This document shows positions 46,601-58,900 of a stretch of DNA of 64,000 nt, piece after piece. Within the stretch, counting starts at the first letter, position 1. Each line of letters begins with the position of its first letter. This stretch comes from Apostichopus californicus (taxonomy: Eukaryota > Echinodermata > Holothuroidea > Aspidochirotida > Stichopodidae), in contig JAIPMN010000815.1 of assembly GCA_020650975.1 (NCBI GenBank), forward strand, positions 1 through 64,000, written 5' to 3'. The notes beneath the pieces are model-generated. The model was given only the letters and a program-made list of their open reading frames with translations. It was not told where the DNA came from and searched no databases. A program made the position numbers and the translations under genes.

Positions 46601-48840
46601 CAATGAAGGGCATACTGCAAGACTGCTCATATTGCCTATATAAAAGCTTGACTGTTGCAATGGGTGCCAGAGAAATACTATTGTAAATGAATTGAACATA
46701 GCACTAATCATTCGGTTTAAGCAAGATAGTCCCTTGAAATGTATACCTTGAATATTTCAATCAACACATTACATAGCCCTACACAGAAACCTTGATTACT
46801 TCCCTGTACAAATAGAAATGAGATAACATCGAAAAAGAAAGCAAAACATTTTAGTATATTAATAAGACTTAGTGTGAAAGTGACAACAATATGAAACAAA
46901 GATTTGAACAGTACACTTGACTGCAGTCCCAATTTGTGATGGATCGATCACCAACTTCCTCATTCGCTTTGAAATACTTTTTCCATTTAGCGGTTCATAC
47001 AGACTATGAAAAGTGAACAGGCAGAACTCTGCATTTATTTATTTATTAATTGAGCGCTACTCTATAAAGAACAATGAACACAAGTCAATAGTGTTGCCGT
47101 GACGACGATACACTGTACTTACTGTTTCGTTTCTCGGCAAAACATCCCATTCAATATAAAACCTATCATGAAAATAGTTCAATCTATCAGTTTTACACAA
47201 ACCTTGTTTTCTTAAAGTGTTTGTTTTCCATTCATAATCTCAAATGTAGATAGTTAAATCATATACTATAATCAAATTGTGTTACCATGATATAACTAAA
47301 ATAAATATGTGTACTCCAAACAAATAACTACAAAGACTGCAATCAAATTGGTGTTACTTTGATTCCGTTTTTTCGGCAAGTTAGCGAGGTATTGAAGAAT
47401 ATCCGAGGTCGTTGCTTTCATAACACATGTTGTAGATATTTTCTTTGGTAGTTGGTAAATCAGCCCCACGAGGTTGTGTCTAGAATCGACATCTAAAAGA
47501 TTATGATCAGAAGATAAAGATTACGTATATTGAGACATAATATTTTAAAATTAAAGAATGCAACTATCTCATGTAAATTAAAGGACCATTTAAGTATGTG
47601 ACGAAAATCTTGTCAAGGAATTGAAATTTATTTTAGTACTCTAAAAGACTAATTTGTAATAACTACATATTCTGTAACATAGACATACAGAAGTAGACAT
47701 AGACATAGGAGTTTGTAATGGTAGCAACGTTAGGAACCGAAAATATGGTATTTGCTACAAGGAGAGACGGACCTCACAGAAAAAGTAAATCAGTAAAACA
47801 GGATCTGTTTTTATTTTTTTTGTTCACTACTTCTCTCTGTATTATTATATCCGGGCAGTTGTATTAGTTTAAGGCATTTTGCATTGGAAAAATATTGTTA
47901 AATTTATTTTGCATATGGAGTGCCTACTCTCATCTGTAACACCAATAACAATATGTTGATGCTTTCAGGTATTTCAAATTCTTAGTATACCATAAAGAAA
48001 TTGCATTATTATGTTGCAATTTCTCTTTTAAGCTTCAATGTTAGCAATATCGGTGAAACTGATAAGCGACGAATCCAAGTAATTGGTCATCAAACTGACA
48101 ACATAATTTAGACTATTTTACACGCTAGTAATCTTAATAGGCTACTTAAAGTGCTCAGAATCGTACATTTTGCTAAAAAAAAAGAAGGAGAATGAAAGAA
48201 TTTAACCGACAGTATCTTTCATGCAATATAACTGACCAAAATATATAAAATGATAATCTGTTAGTAATTTCCTTCCTTATTTCTTTCTTTTTAAGTAGGG
48301 CGGGTTAGGAGCTTCGTTTGGACCCTAACAACCCATTTCTTTGTCTTTTTGCATTCATGAGTCTACACTACTGTCGTAATCACCAATTAAACACGTATAA
48401 AATGTTGTTAGATGTTCAAAGACATAAATAATCTTCAATGGCTGAACGATTTACCGAAACTACGTTCACTCCCTAAACTGGTAATACTCGTATACCATTT
48501 TTATGTTATAGAGAACAAAAAAATAATATACCAAGTAGAGTAGCAATAATGACTAGAGCGGATAAAGTTATCTTATAGTTGAGATCGTTTCCAAGTTCCT
48601 GCGAATGAGTATTTCGATATGTCTTTAAATATTCTATAATAATTAACAATTGATATTTTCTAAAACTTTTCTGAATCTCGACCTTTTTTTAGTTGACGCA
48701 AGTACTTTGCAAACATACGAAAATCTTCTTTGTAAATTATAGTTTAATATTGAGTGTAATCAATTTAGCTATATTTCCAGACATGTTATAGCTTTAATCC
48801 TTTGTAAGAAAAATAGCAATTGTATTTTTAAGTGAAAAAC
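43695..48840. other. Spacer, no supported gene
   Basis: About 5 kb of AT-rich DNA. Short frames at 44120-44338, 45965-46183, 46419-46643 and 46717-46932 show no domain, signal peptide or splice-phase support. C-runs occur near 44468 and 45270. Confidence 0.5.
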
Positions 48841-48844
48841 AAAT

Positions 48845-50100
48845 GGTATCAAAGCTGTGGTGACTTTTGTCTCAATTTTGAAAATTCAAACAAAGGTCTT
48901 AACCTTTATTTTGATATTCATAGATGAGATTAGTTCATTACTGTGATTGAATGTATCTAAAACTGATTGTCTACTGTCATCGAAATAAATCTTAGTACAT
49001 TTGTTGGTTTGATCGTCTTTATGAAGACATACTCCATACTGTTCCAAATATTATTACTCTTAATTATTATACATTTTATCAGTCGAAATGATTTTGGAAA
49101 CTGCCTTTACTTGTATTAACGAGATTGTTTGCATTTATAGTTGCATTTGCAAAATTGGCGCGATATGTGAGTCTAGTAATTTGCTGACCTAACTAGAAGT
49201 ATCAGAAGTAATTTCATTATAATTTTGGAGTTGTAAGTTTTCGCTTCTTTGAAAAAGTTATTTTACTCCAACGCAGACAATGTTGTGTTCTACTTATTTA
49301 GGGTAATGGTATATTTGTCGTTAGTACGTTTTTTAATGATGTGTAGATTCCAAGTTTAACTAGCAAATAAAAATCCAAGTTGTATTTTAAAGCACATTTA
49401 TCTATCATTTAGAAACGTTATGACAAATAAAAAAACATATCAAGAGACGGATTGAAATTTCAATCGCTACTTTTAGTTATCTTTCACCTTAATATTTTGA
49501 TCCAAATGTACACAGTTGTGATAACTTTGTCTCAACTTTGAAACTTCGAACAAAGGTATCAACATGTATTTTTCTATTCATAGATGAGATCAGTTTATTT
49601 CGGTGAATGAATGTTTTTAGAACTGCTCGTCTACTCTCAGCCATCAGAGCAACGAAATCGTGGTAGGTATTTTCGGTTTGATCGTCTTTATGACGGCATA
49701 CCCCATACATTTTTCAAAATTGGAATTATTAAGTAGAGGAAATTGTATCTGTCGAAATGAATTATGAAACTGCGTTTACTTTTGAAGACAAGATTGTATA
49801 CCTATATAGTTGCATTTCCAAATGAAAAATGTGCGCGATATGTGGGTCTAATCATTTTTCTGCCCTAACAAGAAATACTAGAAAATTTTTATTGTAATTT
49901 TAGAGTTGTAATTTTCCGCTTCTTTGAAAGATTATTTTAATCCAATGCAGAAAATGTTGCGTTCTATTAATTTAAGGTAATTGTATATTTGTCATTCGCA
50001 AGTTTCGCCTAATGTCTTGATTCCAAGTTTAACTAGCAAATAACATTCTATTTTGTATTTTAAGCACATTTATCTTTCATTTACCAACAATGTGACAAAT
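48845..50100. repeat. Two diverged direct repeats, about 660-bp period
   Basis: Block 1 (about 48845-49425) and block 2 (about 49508-50100) share text throughout, for example AACAAAGGT, ATAGATGAGAT, GGTTTGATCGTCTTTATGA, GCGCGATATGTG and TTTAACTAGCAAATAA. Identity is roughly 75 percent by eye. They lie just 3' of the minus-strand Ig gene. Confidence 0.85.
49489..49710 (-). CDS. Possible exon in block 2 of the direct repeat
   Basis: A 73-codon frame begins MYGVCRHKDDQTENTYHDF. The matching stretch of block 1 (about 48860-49035) gives QYGVCLHKDDQTNKC and later SRQSVLDTF and NELISSMNIKI in the same frame. The main length difference between the blocks is 9 nt. Such preserved frame hints at past coding function, perhaps a cytoplasmic part of the adjacent Ig gene. 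No homology is recognised. Block 1 has one stop in the frame and splice sites are unclear. Confidence 0.3.
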   Translation of the reverse strand: MYGVCRHKDDQTENTYHDFVALMAESRRAVLKTFIHRNKLISSMNRKIHVDTFVRSFKVETKLSQLCTFGSKY

Positions 50101-50139
50101 TCAACTGAAACTAAAGATGTAACTAACAGAAGGATGTAT

Positions 50140-50335
50140 GTATTTTGGATCCTCATGCAAGCAGGAATTCGCGAAGAAACCTCATTGGCTTATCAGAGCC
50201 GCAAGCTGACCGAAGTCAATCTCTTAGATTCATATTTAACGTCCATGATTATGAATTGTCAATTGTGAACAAGTCTGTAACTGGACGACATACATTAATC
50301 TTGGAGTGACTCGAACTGGGGACCTAATGATTGGA
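50140..50335 (-). mobile_element. Truncated SINE, antisense
   Basis: The reverse complement of the SINE at 6806-7035: GGAGTGACTCGAACTGGGGA (B-box) and CGCAAGCTGACCGAAGTCAA are shared. The A-box end is degraded or missing. It lies immediately 3' of the last recognised exon of the Ig gene. Confidence 0.78.
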
Positions 50336-50352
50336 AGAAGTAGTAAACTTAC

Positions 50353-51330
50353 GTGTTGATTGCTTCCAACCAATATCGACATGTAGTCTGTTTGCTTGGA
50401 CATATAGGGACCATCCACAGCACAATGCAAAATAAAATTAGAGCTGACATCGTGCACATTATAATATGACTCTGCGACTGTTCCGTTATTAAAGGTTTCA
50501 GTGGATACCTCCGTCTTTGTTCCGTTGTTAACGTACCATGTAATTGAAATGGGTAAAACTGCGTCTAGAACTTTGCATTTTTGAATAGTTTCATTCTTAT
50601 TAGGCATTATCAGTAGAGTAGAGTTGTCACCTGTCACGTTACCTCCATTCAATTGGACAACTGGAGTGACTGTTAAAATGTAAACAGAAGAAATCATTTG
50701 TACATTAAACTGAGTTTATAAAATATTAAACTTTAAAACAGAAAAGGAAAATTAAACACTCGCAGGACGTGTTGAAATTAATGCATGCATTCCCTCTTTA
50801 ACCATGCATGAGACGAAAATGAGTTATTTACCTTGTAATTCCAAGAAGAACTTCGTAACTGTCAGATTTTTACGGCGACAAGAGTACATCGCTTGGTTTT
50901 CTTCACTGCATGGCGTAGTACTCATCATAGAATGATTGAGCAAGCTACAATAATTAAGCTTGACGATATCGTTTTGGGATACCACAAACATGTCCTTAGC
51001 TAATATTTTGTTTTACCCGTCATTGTACCACGAAACCTTATCTCCTTTTGACGCTTTGCAAATTAAACAATTTGAAGAATTGCGTAAACATTTACAGTCG
51101 ACATAATTACTATTTGTAGAGCTGTCCTTACTGCTACAATTAAGGTAATCTCGCCTCTCTCCTGCAATATGAAAAATAAGAATATATAATAATTGTACAA
51201 GGAAACACATGACTCTTATATCGATTTTTACATATAATAATTTATACATATAATAATAACTACCTTGTGCAAGAAGAACAAGCGTAATAAAAAGGAAAGA
51301 GAGAACCTTCACTGACAAAAACATTGTCAT
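50353..51330 (-). CDS. Ig-domain receptor or secreted protein, minus strand (partial)
   Basis: Three exons join in phase: 51330-51264 (signal peptide MTMFLSVKVLSFLFITLVLL), 51161-50832 and 50669-50353. The second is a V-like domain: Cys-rich start ERRDYLNCSSKDSS, GDKVSWYNDG as the C-strand Trp region, and AMYSCRRKNL as the F-strand Cys. The third is a second Ig domain: QKCKVLD...ISITWYV...FILHCAVDG, with several N-x-S/T sites. The V-like exon has an in-frame TAA at 51015-51013 after WYNDG, so the gene is damaged or the allele is null. No transmembrane exon was found beyond 50353, where a SINE sits. A longer N-terminus from 51369 is possible. Confidence 0.65.
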
Positions 51331-51740
51331 TTGTCGATATGGTTGGCTCTTTACAGTCAGTATCATCATAGTTCAATTTGCAGGTGTCGAATAATTCTAA
51401 CAATAATAAAAACAATATAAGTTTTGTATGCGGAATTATATATGAAAGTGAAATCAGTATGCCTCTACGGCTATCTGTAATGGACTTTCGATTTGACATC
51501 ACGGTTTTGCGTTAAATGAACTAACAACAGATACTTCTGCAAACAACAAACTTCTCACTGACTTCTATAGGCCAATTGGACATACTTTTTTATTTAAGCG
51601 TATTAAAAATTACTTGACATGTGACTGACCACACTTAATTTGCTTTTATTTAAGACTCGATCCAATGCTAATTGGACTTTTTTTCCCGATCCTTTTGTGT
51701 ATCTTTAAGTTGTTGTTTCTTGTAAAGCGTATCATCACCA

Positions 51741-51772
<32 letters not shown>

Positions 51773-52042
51773 GCCGTCATCGTCACCGCCATCGCCATTG
51801 TCATCTTCATCGTCATCGTCGTCGTCATCATCATCAACAAGTACACGTACATTGTCCTAGTAGACTGGTGCGATTACAAAATATTGTCACTATTTCAAAA
51901 ACCTACTGTGTCAGTTTGTTGTTCTTTCATATAAGCCAACTTACTTTTACACATTCTATTACACCGGCTGCCTAGTGGGTAGGCAGTTTGCTAACAGTTT
52001 TATTTTATTTTTATTTTGTTTTTCTTTCAAATACATTTGGAA
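51331..52042. promoter_or_regulatory. Divergent intergenic region between two Ig genes
   Basis: About 710 bp separate the two signal-peptide ATGs, so the genes are head-to-head and may share a promoter. A trinucleotide array lies in the middle. No TATA box is convincing. Confidence 0.4.
51730..51838. repeat. (ATC/GTC)n trinucleotide array
   Basis: A run of CATCGTCATCGTC units with a CGTCACCGCCATCGCC interruption. Frames through it read as Ile/Val repeats and are not genes. A similar array lies at 60795-60849. Confidence 0.95.
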
Positions 52043-54393
52043 ATGAAGAATCTAAGTGCAACATACGAATCGTGGTTCCTCCTGCTCATTGCTTTTGATA
52101 CTTTCATAGGTAAGTGTAACTTACTTTGTATTCGATGATATCAAGGATGGCGTTGTATTTAATCACTGCCAGGGAATAACAATCTAAATTTAGCATCTGT
52201 CAGTGATATCAATACATGAAGGCATGTTGCTCATCTGATGCAGAAGAGTTCTGCTTAACATTACAAATAAGTAATTTTGACATGAGCAGGAATTAAATTT
52301 CGAGATATTTATTCATCGTCTTTATGAAGAGAATGATATGTTGCTCCTTAATAACGATAAGCAGAATGATCTAGGTTTTTACTAGTGATATCAGTAGCTT
52401 GGTCACTTGGTGCACATGTTTGATAGTACCAATGCATGAAATATTACGTTATTTATATATGCTGTTCTGATGGAAACAAACGTTATAATGTTGCCATTCT
52501 AGTTGTAAGGCTCGACAGGGTTTTCATTTAATCAAATATAACTAATTTCTTGTTCGTAGAACTTGAACAATTCTTTAAGCGATTTATAACGTTTACATTT
52601 AGGTGTTAAAATGGCTTGCCAATCAACTTACCAAATCGAGACGGGCAACAATGCAACGATTGGGTGCAGTTCTACTGAAGTGCCAACACAGGTGTTTTGG
52701 TATAACGGATCTCCATCCAGTACAAACCCGATTCTTGTGTTAGCTAATGACCAAAAATCTGGCACATTGTATGACGACATTCGATTTGATATCAATTTAG
52801 AAGGCAAAATGTTAATTTCGAAGCCGCAATTTAAAGATATAGGCAAATACACCGTTGTTACTTCTTTTTTGCCAGAAAATTACCATCAAGAACAAATCAC
52901 CATGCAAATAACAGGTAACATGTACTGTTCCAAATACAAATTGTAGTGAATGAGCATAACCTCAACGTACTGGACATTCCCGTCACAGTATAAATGGAGT
53001 GCTAATTCTTAAAAACATATGTATTATAACCCTTAAAGTTCGTTAGTCTTTTAAAGCATCAGGCAATCGTTGCTAGTATCGGTTTCATAGCAGATGTTGC
53101 AATAAATAGTTCGATTTTTACAAAACTGAGGAATCAATCAATAAAGTTATAGATATCGGTTTATCGTAGCATCATGGGGTAATATACAATTTAATAACAC
53201 TGGTTTATTGAAGAAAAGAAAGACTTCTCCCATTCTTTTTATACAAAAATTCATTCAGATCTCAAACTGATACACATCTCATTTTTTACATTCCTTCATT
53301 ATGGGCTGATGAAAAAAAACATTGTGTCATAACTGAAAAATTGATGTATATTACTCTAAGCCAGACTTTATGTTTATGTTAACCTCTTGTTACATTTATG
53401 AATCAAATTGATACTTATTACGAATATAATAAATAATTGATTATATTTTTCAGTTCGTCCGCAGCAGGAATGCCCAAAGATCAATGGTTGTAGCTCATGT
53501 TCAACTTGCGGCCTACGAGTAAACCAAACCGGTGAGCTATATTGTAGAGTTAGCGGATCCCGTCCTCTAATATCTCTACGATGGGAGATAAGTAATATCA
53601 ACGGGCTCCAATTCACACCAAAAGAACCCATTTCACAGGTTGTTAGTGGTACATGGGACACATACATATCTGCCGAATACACAGCGTCAGCGTGTGGTGG
53701 GTTTGCAGAGATCAGATGCCTGGCCCAAGGAGATGTAAATCTTATGCAGCGTTCTGATAGTAATATTGAGTTAAAAACTGGTGAGTTTGTCTTGATCATC
53801 TATTACCTGCTTCAATGATATCAAATAAACTTGAACACACAAAGCATTCTTAGTTTGTCGTTAACCAAGTACTAGTGTAAAATTTTAAACTTAAATACAG
53901 AGAATTTGCTTTATACTTCTACTTCTTTCTGAATTCGATTTAATGGATGAATATGAAACTACCATAGTCGAGAATAGTAAAATGTGACATCTAAAATTTT
54001 AAGTTGAGTTGATGGGTTGTATCTTTTTGAATAGTATACCAGTTATATTATTAGTTAAATAAGAATACTCAAAAGAAACTACTCTGCACATGATTGAATA
54101 TACCTAGCTTTGGCTTAAGGAAACTTTAATTTGTTTTGCTACTTTAATCATTCACAATGTGTATGAACATCACAATCCAACGAGTTCTCTTTTTTTAGAT
54201 CCATGTCCGTCGTATGATGGTGTTACTGATCACTCTTCAACCGTACTTCCATCAGCTTCGGTAACATCTCGTCCCTTTCCAATCCTCCCGTTATCTACGC
54301 TGGTCATAATTGTTGGCATTATCATATTTGTCATCGTTTCTATGTTGCTATTTTGTTTTTGTTTATGGAAGAGACATCAAAGAGAGAAATATA
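52043..54393 (+). CDS. Ig-like type I membrane receptor, ectodomain and TM exons
   Basis: Four exons in phase 1: 52043-52109 (signal peptide MKNLSATYESWFLLLIAFDT), 52603-52914, 53454-53780 and 54199-54393. The second is V-like (ATIGCSS, VFWYNG, KDIGKYTVV), but the usual F-strand Cys is Val. The third has a Cys-rich start (CPKINGCSSCSTCG) and a full C-W-C Ig core (LYCRV, LRWEI, EIRCLA). The fourth is a Ser/Thr-rich stalk, a transmembrane helix (LVIIVGIIIFVIVSMLLFCF) and basic stop-transfer KRHQREKY. No stop interrupts these exons. It is followed in the same direction by the NACHT exons of copy B. The ligand is unknown; a surface immune receptor role is inferred. Confidence 0.82.
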
Positions 54394-54871
54394 GTAAGAT
54401 TTCTAATTTGTATAATTCAATCAATTTATGAATTTCAAATATCAATGTCTTAATCCTGAATATTCCCGTGGATGGGATAAATCGTGTACCAAATTTCAGA
54501 AGTGTGTACCATTCATATTTTGATTCACATAGACCTGTGTATGGTATTTATGTTAACAAGAAATATTTTACTATTTTTTATGTTAATTTGCATCCTCAGT
54601 TGAGCTTCCAAATAAAAATACCGCGGTATGAATGAAAACATAATCTAAAAATGTATTGCTCATGTGTTCTTTGGGATAGATTGGATGTCTGGTGTAAAAT
54701 TAATTTTTTTGTAACTACATTCACAGTTAGATTGAATACATCCATTAGTAAACTTTCTCCTCCATTTTTATTTTATCTCAGGTCAAATTGTCAGTTGTTA
54801 AATCATTGAAGTCACACTATAAGACTTGCGTGTTAATTTAAATGAACACATTTTTCTTTTCTTTTCTTTAG

Positions 54872-54917
54872 GAAGCCTGAAGGAAGCATAGAAGAACTAA
54901 GCCATATAAATAAAAAG
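54872..54917 (+). CDS. Candidate juxtamembrane exon of the Ig receptor
   Basis: After a strong tract (CTTTTCTTTTCTTTAG) the exon ends AAAAAG|GTGACG. Entered in the phase left by the TM exon (1), it reads RSLKEA and stops, giving a short-tailed receptor. Entered in phase 2, it reads RKPEGSIEELSHINKK, stays open and leaves in phase 0, exactly what the next NACHT-side exon needs. The one-base conflict is unresolved: a hidden exon, a one-base change, or a true short tail. Confidence 0.45.
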
Positions 54918-55939
54918 GTGACGAATTGCAAGTTTTTTGTCAAGAACGTGCCCTAACTAAATGGCAACAGGTTATACTGACGTAAAAGGGTGTAATATTC
55001 TGATTATATTATATTGAAGTGCAGTAAAACAAAATCATAACTCTTGGTCTTAGATGTTGTGCACAGGTTTACGTATCATCTCTTCCTACAAGTATGTGCC
55101 TATACCCTTAGTTCTTAATACTTAAATATCCTGAAATAGTCTCTGTTCAAACTGTATACACCAGAGTTAATCAGAATCCGCAGTATAAATTGACACTTTG
55201 TTGGAGAGCTGTAATCGAGTCCCGTCAGTCCGAGAGCAGTAAAATATATGTAAAAGGTTATTTTGAGATTGTCACAAAATAAAGGAGGCTTTTTCATACT
55301 GGCACAAGTGTCTCTAGCGCCCTGAATTATGATGTTCAGACAAAATACACATTTAAGGAATACGTAAAGCAAAATTATTTAACTGAAAGAGTTTTCATTG
55401 CCAGTCTTCTGCAAAGATTATATGAAAACATTTAAGTTCCATTGAAAAGTAAAAATATAAGTTTCGGTTTTAATCAATAATTTTTTTCATATTTTTTTAT
55501 TATGAAAACTTGTAAGACTAAAAGTAGAGATTGATAGAGCTCATGAAGTATTTCAAACTAAAAGTCAATCATAACTTAACTGTAAAATGGATTTGAGAAG
55601 GACAGCCTTGTATTGCTACGTTAAAATGACTTCAATTTAATAATAGAGTCCATTAATAAATGTAGTGAAATTTTGCGCGTGCAGTAATAGAAATATATCA
55701 TTATTCGTGCCATTTTTGATACTAATAGTTGTGATGGACCAATAAATTTCAAGCGGCTGGTAACCCAATATCGCTTTTAACAGCAGGACCATGTATACGT
55801 CCACGTTAGTGACACAGATTTTGTTACTTGCTACATTGATGCTGCATAAACATTCTTCTGTTCTATATAGATGCCTAAAAGGTAGAAATGCAAATAAAAC
55901 TTGTCAGACTTTTCTTAAAAATTGATTATTCTTTTTCAG

Positions 55940-58900
55940 GAGACGTCAAACGATGGAATGTGTGAGGTCAATGATCCGGCGACGACATTTAAAGTACTAA
56001 ATAGTAAGTATCACTAACTATCGACAATATATGATCAGGTGCATTTGATGTCATCATAAAACTAGTTGTAGAGCGTATACTATAGCAGTAACATATTTCA
56101 TTAGATAAGCATTGCCTTAAGCTAGAGTTAACATGTTCAAACTGTTCTTTTTTTTTTTGCCAGAAAAATATAAAAAGCTAGTGAGTCTCGTATCTCTACT
56201 CTGTGAGAGCTATAAACACCGCCTGCTCTTGAAACTTTTCCCCGGAAAAACTGTATCTCTCAATATTGATACGTTGTATTTGGATAGCCAATGTTCCGTT
56301 CAATGGATGGATGACAAAAATCCACAAAAGACAACTACAAGTAAATTGATGATGAATGAAAACCTTCTCAAGAAGAAGTTTGTGATATTGAAAGCAGATC
56401 TTGGATATGGGAAAACAGCATGTTTTCTACAGATGTTAAATCAATGGATTCAGGAAAAAGAGAAAACGTTTGTTCTTATTTATGTACATCTGAATTACAA
56501 AAACTACCAGAAGAATCTCACTGAATTAATAATGGACGATCTAGCCTCAAATTGCGATTTACAAACCAAAGATGTCTCTGCTATTTTGTTGAATGAACCT
56601 GTCATTGTTCTGATAGATGGCTTTAGCGAACTGTATTTAGGCGACCTTTGTGTTAATGTGTCAGCATATGTCCGCGAGCTTCTAAATAAACCATTCCCTC
56701 ACCAATCAGATATTTCTGAGAACAAAGTACATGATGAGAATACTTTTCGAAAGGGTCGTAACGAAATGCAACCACTTGATGGGGATAGAAGCGAGATTTG
56801 TGAAGCCATAGCAACAGCTAATAAACAAATGAGAATATGGATTGCACTGCGCCAGACTGCTGACATATGTTCAAAAAAGTCTACGACCATTGAGCTCAGC
56901 GAATTAAAAAAGGAAGAAATTACAAAATTATCAAAAAGAATTTACAACTATCATCTTTGCTGTACAGGTACCGATCGTGAAAAAGCTGACACTCTGGTAA
57001 GAGGAGAGAACGCTCTCCTTTCTCAATGTTTCCATTCTGCTGAAGGAACCTTTGAAGGTTAAATCGCTGATATGTTCAAAAAGAGTAATATCATTGAGTC
57101 TTAGTTTTTTGTTGGTGTTCCCAAGGCACCTCTATTCTTATCGACATTGCTATATCTGGACGTTGACAAAAGCAAAGAAGGCGTGCGTCCGGCCGGCCAT
57201 TGGCGTTTGTCAAATATTGTTGAATCTTTCATTGACTGTATGGAAGGCTATTATAATTCAAAGCTAAATGTGGAGAAAGTGGAGTTTCGTCAGGTGAGGA
57301 AGAAAATAGGGAAGGCTTTGCTTAGTGTATTAGATAAGAAGGCTCCACAGTCTGTCAACGAATGGAAAAAACTACAGGAAAAGTGATATCAAAGGAGCTC
57401 TTTTAACATGTCTGCTGCAGACAAACGAGTATTCATCGAAGGATGCTTCCAGTTCAAAGAACTCTTGTGTTAGTCTTCGTTATCCAGGTCTGAGAGGATA
57501 TTTTCTTGGAAATTGTATTCTACATGCAGTCAACGACGAAAGATTTTTCGAACTTTATATCCAAGCAAATCTTCAACATAAATACTTCAAAGATGCATTA
57601 AGATACATTTGTGGCATTAACTGTGACGTAGATTAAACGCATCATTTCAAAATGCAAGTTTTTTTGACACTAAAAGAGAAGCATATGTGGAATGATTTTG
57701 TAGACTGCTTTTATGAAGTTCAAGACCCAGAAGTTAAAAAAAACAATAGTTAACTCTATGGACACAAACGAGGAGATCACTGTTAAACAGGTAGACTGCA
57801 CGTATCATCAACGCAATGTGACGGACTTCTTCACGGTGTGTAAGGAAATAAATGTAAGTATGTGAATAAGTAAGTTGTGAAAATCTTACGTGACAAAATT
57901 TATAAATACTTGCATAGTTTTATTATGCACTATTTTCCTTTCTCAAATTGAAGAGATCTGTTATGCTAAAACTATAGTAAATGTAAGTTTTAAATCATAT
58001 TTTAGCGAATATTTGCTTAACCTCGCTCTAAGACAACTAACATGTCATGAGAATTGTTTTGTTATTGTTTTGCCAAGTTAATTTTTTGTGTGAGCATTTG
58101 ATAAATGATTTAATCCGACTCTTTTCATTTTATTAAAGAAGGTTTTTCATATATGTGTTAACCACATGTAAAGATGGTAGTCAAGAATAGGTACTATTGT
58201 AATGCTATTTTCATAGCGAGTAACATTGAAACTCTTGTTAATATCAACCATAGGATGTTAATTACATTGCCTTGAAATTTTATATATGGTATACATAATG
58301 GGTAACGTGGAAATTTCTTAGCGATATCTGTGCGCATAATATATTGTTTTATTTAATATTAGCTATACATAATGGTTGTTTGAGAGACCACATGTTCATA
58401 GTTATATAACGTTTGTATAATATTACCGCTAATCAGAAACAAAATCATACGTTCACAATTATGTCTTGTATCGGTTTTTAACAGTACCCTCGCGGCATGA
58501 TCAGTTTTGAGGGCAAACTTGATATATCCTTTCTCATCAATCTAACTGCACCGAATGTTCACCGATTAGTTATAATTAGAAGGCAAATACAAGATAAGGA
58601 AATTTTTCCTTTCGTTAAGTGGATCGCTAAAATCCCGTCTAAAGTAACCCTTCAGTAAGTAATGACAAGCCTTTCCTGTTCAATTATTATTAGTTACAGG
58701 GACGTCACTACCTACTGCAATGTTTACGGATTTCACATAGCTACAAATCTTCCCATTAAATTAGTCAGTGCCAATAGCACTATCATAAATATTTACATGG
58801 GGTAAGTGTAGAGTTTAACAGTAGTAATATTTATTGATGAGAGTTATAAGTTAGATGTATAATAGGGCCTCAATAACATTAAAATGGCAACATTTATAAC

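Noticed and set aside
51013-51015. Recoding of the stop (selenocysteine)
   Set aside because: The codon is TAA, not TGA, and nothing suggests recoding.
50999-51016. Tiny intron (GTAAAA...TTAG) in the minus-strand Ig gene to remove the stop
   Set aside because: 17-18 nt is too short to be spliced, and the same frame continues on both sides, so it is one exon with a TAA.
51646-51852. Met/Thr- and Ile/Val-repeat proteins
   Set aside because: Both frames are translations of the ATC/GTC trinucleotide array.
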